From assembly GCA_963781305.1 (NCBI GenBank), contig CAWAFL010000011.1:186001-250000 (forward strand): a stretch of DNA of 64,000 bases. Direction: 5' to 3'. The DNA is from DASXMT01 sp963781305. Lineage in GTDB: Bacteria; Actinomycetota; Acidimicrobiia; Acidimicrobiales; RAAP-2. The position numbers and the translations under genes are program-made. The notes beneath the pieces are model-generated. The model did no database searches and was not told the DNA's origin. It worked only from the letters and a program-made list of their open reading frames with translations. Positions 60,229 to 64,000 of the stretch are shown piece after piece (positions within the stretch are counted from its first letter, which is position 1; the number at the start of each line of letters is the position of its first letter).

Positions 60229-61203
60229 ATGTGGGAGCTGGCAGCATTTCACCGTTCCCTGGGCGGTCTTTCGCCGGCCACCGTTCGGGCCTACACCTCG
60301 GACCTCGATGCGTTCACGTCGTGGGCTGAGCGCGGTGGGGCCTCCGGGCCGTCCGATGTGGATCGAATCGTGCTGCGCCGGTATCTGGCCTACCTGGCCA
60401 CTCGGCGGTATGCCAAGGCCACGATCGCCCGCAAGGCGGCCGCCATTCGTACCTACTTCGCCTGGTGCCACCGCCGGGGGCTGATCGCCGGCGACCCATC
60501 GGCCCGATTGTCGGCCCCCAAGCCCGCATCCCGCCTGCCCAGGGTGCTGGGCCGGAACGAGTTGCACGCTCTCCTCGAGCCCGACGGGGTGAGGCCGGCC
60601 CCGGCGCCGGGGGGCCCGGCGCCGGGGGGCGCTTCGCCGGTCCCAGATCCGGCTGGAGCGGCACAAGGTGGCCCGGCCGACCTGATGCCGGCCACGGCCG
60701 TGGCCCACGCGGTGCGCCAGCGGGACGACGCCGTCCTCGAGCTCCTGTACGGCAGCGGGCTGAGGGTGGCCGAGTTGTGCGGGCTCGACCTCGGCCGGGT
60801 CGACGTCGGCGGCCGGTTGCTCGCCGTGATCGGGAAGGGGAACAAGGAGCGACAGGTGCTGATGCACGATCGCTGCGCCGAGGCCGTGTCGCAGTGGGTG
60901 GAGGATGGGCGGCCCCTGTTGGTCAGGGCATCCAGCCCGGCCGAGGCGCTGTTCTTCAATCAACGAGGCAATCGCCTCGGCCCGAGAGACGTTCGGCGCA
61001 TCCTCGATCGTCGCTCGCCGGTGCCTACCCACCCCCACGCCCTGCGCCATACCTTCGCCACCCACCTCCTCGACGGCGGCGCCGACCTCCGCGTCGTGCA
61101 GGAGCTGCTCGGTCACGCCAGCCTGCAGACCACCCAGGTGTACACGCACGTGAGCAAGGAACGACTCCTCACCGTGTACGACGGCACCCACCCTCGGGCC
61201 TGA
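60229..61203 (+). CDS. xerC: Tyrosine recombinase XerC
   Basis: 324 aa. The N-terminal SAM-like domain (FHRSLGGLSPATVRAYTSDL) and the catalytic domain with Arg in GSGLRVAEL, Lys in GKGNKERQV, HALRHTFATHLL (HxxR), LGHASLQTTQVY (His and Tyr) are present. Between the two domains is an insertion (about 118-158) of Pro/Gly/Ala repeats. The ATG at 60229 is used, since the longer upstream frame overlaps the SBP promoter region. It is expected to act with a XerD at dif. Confidence 0.93.
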   Translation: MWELAAFHRSLGGLSPATVRAYTSDLDAFTSWAERGGASGPSDVDRIVLRRYLAYLATRRYAKATIARKAAAIRTYFAWCHRRGLIAGDPSARLSAPKPASRLPRVLGRNELHALLEPDGVRPAPAPGGPAPGGASPVPDPAGAAQGGPADLMPATAVAHAVRQRDDAVLELLYGSGLRVAELCGLDLGRVDVGGRLLAVIGKGNKERQVLMHDRCAEAVSQWVEDGRPLLVRASSPAEALFFNQRGNRLGPRDVRRILDRRSPVPTHPHALRHTFATHLLDGGADLRVVQELLGHASLQTTQVYTHVSKERLLTVYDGTHPRA

Positions 61204-61237
61204 GGAGGCTCCGGGTGGAGTAGCGGGATAAACCCTG

Positions 61238-61243
61238 TATTAT
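61238..61243 (+). promoter_or_regulatory. Candidate -10 element of the rpsB-tsf operon
   Basis: TATTAT lies about 130 bases upstream of rpsB, in a short AT-rich stretch after xerC. No strong -35 is seen. It implies a long 5' leader. Confidence 0.4.
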
Positions 61244-61249
61244 CGGTGT

Positions 61250-61342
61250 GCTCTTCCGTCCGGAGGAGCGACATCGCGCGAAGAAATCACGCACCCGGCC
61301 GCGTCCACGGTCGCCTCACATCGTTGGGGTGCTGCGGCCGGG
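61250..61342 (+). promoter_or_regulatory. Structured rpsB 5' leader
   Basis: The leader contains an 8-bp hairpin GCTCTTCC-GTCC-GGAGGAGC (61250-61269, one wobble) and a perfect 9-bp long-range stem CCCGGCCGC (61294-61302) with GCGGCCGGG (61334-61342), ending about 15 bases before the GGAAGGAGC ribosome binding site of rpsB. Such leaders often allow S2 to repress its own operon; that is inference here. Confidence 0.45.
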
Positions 61343-61370
61343 GAGGAAGAACCGCTGGAAGGAGCAGTAC

Positions 61371-62534
61371 ATGGCTGTCGTCACAATGAAGCAACTCCTC
61401 GGAGCTGGGGTCCACTTCGGGCACCAGACTCGCCGATGGAACCCGAAGATGCGTCGGTTCATCCTCGGAGAGCGCAACGGGATCTACCTGATCGACCTGC
61501 GCCAGACCATGAAGGGCATCGAGGAGTCCTATGCCTATACCCGCGACCTGGTCGCCGGCGGCGGCACCATCTTGTTCGTGGGCACCAAGAAGCAGACCCA
61601 GGGACCGGTAGCCACCTATGCCGACGCCTGTGGCATGCCCTACGTGAACGAGCGGTGGTTGGGCGGCATGCTGACCAACTTCCAGACGGTATCCACCCGG
61701 GTGAAGCGCATGCAGGAGTTCGAGGCCATGCAAAAGGCCGGCGACTTCGACGCCATGCCAAAGAAGGAGGCCTTGCGCCACACCCGTGAGCTCGAGAAGC
61801 TCCAGCGCAACCTGGGCGGGATCCGTGGTCTCGACCACCTGCCCGATGCCATCTTCGTGATCGACACGAAGAAGGAGCACATCGCGGTGACCGAGGCGAA
61901 CAAGCTCGGGCTGCCCATCGTGGCCGTGGTCGACACCAACTGCGATCCCGACGTCATCTCCCACGTGATCCCGGGCAACGACGATGCCATTCGGTCGGGC
62001 ACCCTGCTCTGCCGCGTGATCGCCGAGGCCGTGGTCGAAGGACGCTTCATCGCCCAGCAGCGCCCGGCCAAGGCTCCCGCTCCCGAAGCCGCAGCGCCGG
62101 CCAAGGTACCGGCCCCGCCGGCTGCCCCGGCCGAAGGTGCTGCTCCGGCGGCGCCTGCCGCTCCGGCCCCAGCCGCTGCTCCGGCGGCGCCTGCCGCTCC
62201 GGCCCCGGCCGCGCCTCCGGCCCCGGCCGCCGCAACTGCTGCTCCGATCCCGCCCCCGCCCGCGACGTCTGCTGCACCGGCACCCGCGCCAGCAGCAGCT
62301 CCCGCTCCGGCGCCGGCCGCACCCCCGATCCCGCCCCCGCCCGCTTCGGTGGCCGCACCGCAACCGGCCCCGGCAGCAGCACCCCCAGCTACAGCACCAG
62401 CTCCCGCGGCACCGCCGGCTGACGGCCCGGCGCCGGCTTCGGTGGCGGCGCCCCAACCTGCACCCGCCCCGGCTGCTCCCACCGAGCCCGTGGCGGCATC
62501 CAACGAAACCCCTACGGCCACCGAGGAGGCCTGA
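61371..62534 (+). CDS. rpsB: 30S ribosomal protein S2 with long Ala/Pro-rich C-terminal tail
   Basis: 387 aa. The first 227 residues are a complete S2 (AVVTMKQLLGAGVHFGHQTRRWNPKM, cut here to MKQLLGAGVHFGHQ; GTKKQTQ; DVISHVIPGNDDAIRS). The remaining 160 residues are almost entirely Ala, Pro and Glu/Ser in patterns such as PAAPAPAAAP and IPPPPA repeats. The reading frame stays open and stops two bases before tsf, so the tail is real coding sequence. GGAAGGAGC precedes the ATG at 61371. Confidence 0.96.
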   Translation: MAVVTMKQLLGAGVHFGHQTRRWNPKMRRFILGERNGIYLIDLRQTMKGIEESYAYTRDLVAGGGTILFVGTKKQTQGPVATYADACGMPYVNERWLGGMLTNFQTVSTRVKRMQEFEAMQKAGDFDAMPKKEALRHTRELEKLQRNLGGIRGLDHLPDAIFVIDTKKEHIAVTEANKLGLPIVAVVDTNCDPDVISHVIPGNDDAIRSGTLLCRVIAEAVVEGRFIAQQRPAKAPAPEAAAPAKVPAPPAAPAEGAAPAAPAAPAPAAAPAAPAAPAPAAPPAPAAATAAPIPPPPATSAAPAPAPAAAPAPAPAAPPIPPPPASVAAPQPAPAAAPPATAPAPAAPPADGPAPASVAAPQPAPAPAAPTEPVAASNETPTATEEA

Positions 62535-62536
62535 TC

Positions 62537-63331
62537 GTGCCCGAGTTCACCGCCAAAGACGTCCAAGCTCTGCGCCGCGCCACCGGCGCCGGCATGCTCG
62601 ACGCCAAGAAGGCGCTGGAAGAGACCGGCGGCGACATGGACGAAGCGACCAAATGGCTTCGGGTCAAGGGCCTGGGTAGCGCCGACAAGCGATCGGGTCG
62701 TGAGGCCAGCCAGGGAGCCGTCGCCGTGGGCAAGGACGGGAACGCCGCCGCCATCGTGGAACTGAAGTCCGAGACCGACTTCGTGGCCAAGTCCGACGAC
62801 TTCGTCAATCTGGCCGACGAGCTGGCCCACCTGGTGGCATCCAAGGGCGTAGACGCCCTGTCCGAGCGCCAGGACGAGATCGACCGGTTGCGGACCACGC
62901 TGCAGGAGAACATCTCGATCGGTGAGGTCGCCCGTGTGGAGGCGGAGGCCGACGGTGCCGTCGACTCCTACCTCCATCTCCAAGCCGGACGCGGCGTGAA
63001 CGCCGTGATCGTGGCCGTCCGCGGCGGCGACGAGGCGCTGGCCCATGACATCGCCGCCCACATCGCCTTCACCCGGCCGAGCTACATCACCCGGGACGAG
63101 GTGCCTGCGGCCGAGGTCGACGCCGAGCGGGCCACGGTGGAAGAGATCGCCCGCAACGAGGGCAAGCCCGACGCGGCGCTGCCCAAGATCGTCGAGGGAA
63201 GGCTCAACGGCTGGTACAAGAACCGCGTGCTGGTCGACCAGGCCTACATCAGGGACGAGAAGCAGACCATCGCCCAACTGCTCGGCTCGGCCGTGGTGAC
63301 CCGGTTCGCCCAGGTCGTCATCGGCGACTGA
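62537..63331 (+). CDS. tsf: Elongation factor Ts
   Basis: 264 aa nucleotide-exchange factor for EF-Tu. The N-terminal domain begins PEFTAKDVQALRRATGAGML with the TGAGMMDAK-like signature, and SETDFVAKSDDF (TDFV) is the EF-Tu contact. The second core subdomain and coiled-coil region are present. GTG start at 62537. Standard rpsB-tsf-pyrH order. Confidence 0.97.
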   Translation: MPEFTAKDVQALRRATGAGMLDAKKALEETGGDMDEATKWLRVKGLGSADKRSGREASQGAVAVGKDGNAAAIVELKSETDFVAKSDDFVNLADELAHLVASKGVDALSERQDEIDRLRTTLQENISIGEVARVEAEADGAVDSYLHLQAGRGVNAVIVAVRGGDEALAHDIAAHIAFTRPSYITRDEVPAAEVDAERATVEEIARNEGKPDAALPKIVEGRLNGWYKNRVLVDQAYIRDEKQTIAQLLGSAVVTRFAQVVIGD

Positions 63332-63341
63332 GAGACAACGC

Positions 63342-64000
63342 ATGGGGGACAGGCGGCGCATCGTCTTGAAGATGTCGGGGGAGGCGTTGGCCTCATCCGC
63401 TTCCGACGAGACCATCGACGCCTCAGTGGTGGAGCGCATCGCCGCCGAGATCGCCCGGGCCCGGGCCGAGCTCGACTTGGAGCTGGCCGTGATGGTCGGT
63501 GGGGGCAACATCTGGCGGGGCACCACGGGTGCAGGCGCGGGCATGGACCGAGCCACGTCGGACACGATGGGCATGTTGGGCACGGTGATCAATGCTCTGG
63601 CCCTCCAAGACGCGTTGGAGCACCACGATCAGCCCACCCGCGTGCTGTCCGCAGTGCAGATGGCCGAAGTGGCCGAGCCCTATATCCGACGCCGGGCCAT
63701 CCGTCACCTGGAGAAGGGCCGGATCGTGGTCTTCGCCGCCGGGATGGGCAATCCCTTCTTCACCACCGACACCTCGGCCGCCCTTCGGGCTGCAGAGATC
63801 GAGGCCGAGTTGCTGTGCAAGGGCACCCACGGGGGGGTCGACGGGGTCTACACCGCCGATCCCAAGCTCGACCCGACCGCCACCAAGTACGACGAGGTGT
63901 CGTTCATGGAGGTCGTGTCCAAGGACCTCCGGGTCATGGACCTGACCGCCATCACCTTTTGCAAGGACAACGGGCTTCCCATCCTGGTCTTCGACCTCAT
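63342..64000 (+). CDS. pyrH: Uridylate kinase, 3' end beyond window
   Basis: The first 219 codons of the hexameric UMP kinase. Motifs: RRRIVLKMSGEAL (phosphate loop), VMVGGGNIWRG, and KGTHGGVDGVYTADPK (ATP binding). The window ends inside the C-terminal region. It follows tsf by 10 bases. Confidence 0.96.
   Translation, partial: MGDRRRIVLKMSGEALASSASDETIDASVVERIAAEIARARAELDLELAVMVGGGNIWRGTTGAGAGMDRATSDTMGMLGTVINALALQDALEHHDQPTRVLSAVQMAEVAEPYIRRRAIRHLEKGRIVVFAAGMGNPFFTTDTSAALRAAEIEAELLCKGTHGGVDGVYTADPKLDPTATKYDEVSFMEVVSKDLRVMDLTAITFCKDNGLPILVFDL

Noticed and set aside
62043..62534. Frameshift as the source of the S2 tail
   Set aside because: The frame continues without break and ends correctly two bases before tsf, and the tail is a continuous low-complexity pattern.

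Overview
The window is high-GC chromosomal DNA from a bacterium of the phylum Actinomycetota, most like the class Acidimicrobiia (inference from gene content and order; no marker tree was possible). Supporting features are the MtrA/MtrB/LpqB-type locus, two DinB/maleylpyruvate-isomerase-like proteins (suggesting mycothiol), an F420-type luciferase-like oxidoreductase, a class II DAHP synthase, small Zn-ribbon and GerMN proteins typical of Actinomycetota, frequent GTG/TTG starts and many ATGA/GTGA/TTGA gene overlaps. No rRNA operon, CRISPR array, insertion sequence or prophage is visible.

Layout. 1-8.6 kb is loosely packed: a truncated secreted Gln/Ala-rich protein, surE, an aldose-epimerase-like protein, a large membrane GGDEF/EAL protein, a DinB-like protein, three tRNAs (Lys, His, Arg), a small secreted protein and an acetyltransferase. 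8.8-15.6 kb is transport and regulation: a DoxX-like protein, a MarR-controlled heterodimeric ABC exporter, a FUSC-like membrane protein and a TetR gene broken by a frameshift. 15.7-21.9 kb holds a coupled ParA / zinc-ribbon / DedA operon, a metallo-beta-lactamase-fold hydrolase, a secreted helical protein, and a divergent phoU / phosphate-type MFS transporter pair with a PHO-box-like repeat between them, then tRNA-Pro. 22-25.6 kb holds an exopolyphosphatase, a small zinc ribbon, glutathione peroxidase and a mycothiol-type isomerase.

25.7-55.3 kb is a dense housekeeping block, nearly all on the + strand: tig-clpP-clpX (protein quality control), folC, ndk, mreBCD plus PBP2 (rod shape and wall elongation), an uncharacterised radical SAM protein with its DUF2344 partner, RNase E/G, L21, L27, a tyrosine phosphatase, obg, proB-proA, a MoxR ATPase with a VWA protein and a phosphoglycerate-mutase-like phosphatase, a LLM oxidoreductase, nadD, a small membrane protein and rsfS. 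This block is interrupted on the minus strand by a large repeat-containing secreted protein whose frame is broken in a 9-C tract, and by DAHP synthase. 55.3-60 kb is the minus-strand mtrA-mtrB-GerMN lipoprotein operon with a Tat-exported peptide-type binding protein upstream. 60.2-64 kb is xerC, rpsB, tsf and the start of pyrH.

The most notable signals are the candidate phase-variable poly-C switch in the secreted repeat protein, the structured leaders in front of mreB and rpsB, the PHO-box-like array, the ParA/zinc-ribbon/DedA operon, the MoxR/VWA/phosphatase set attached to proBA, and a recurring tendency for low-complexity, repeat-encoded inserts or tails in essential proteins (S2, Obg, PBP2, XerC, MtrB, RNase E/G).
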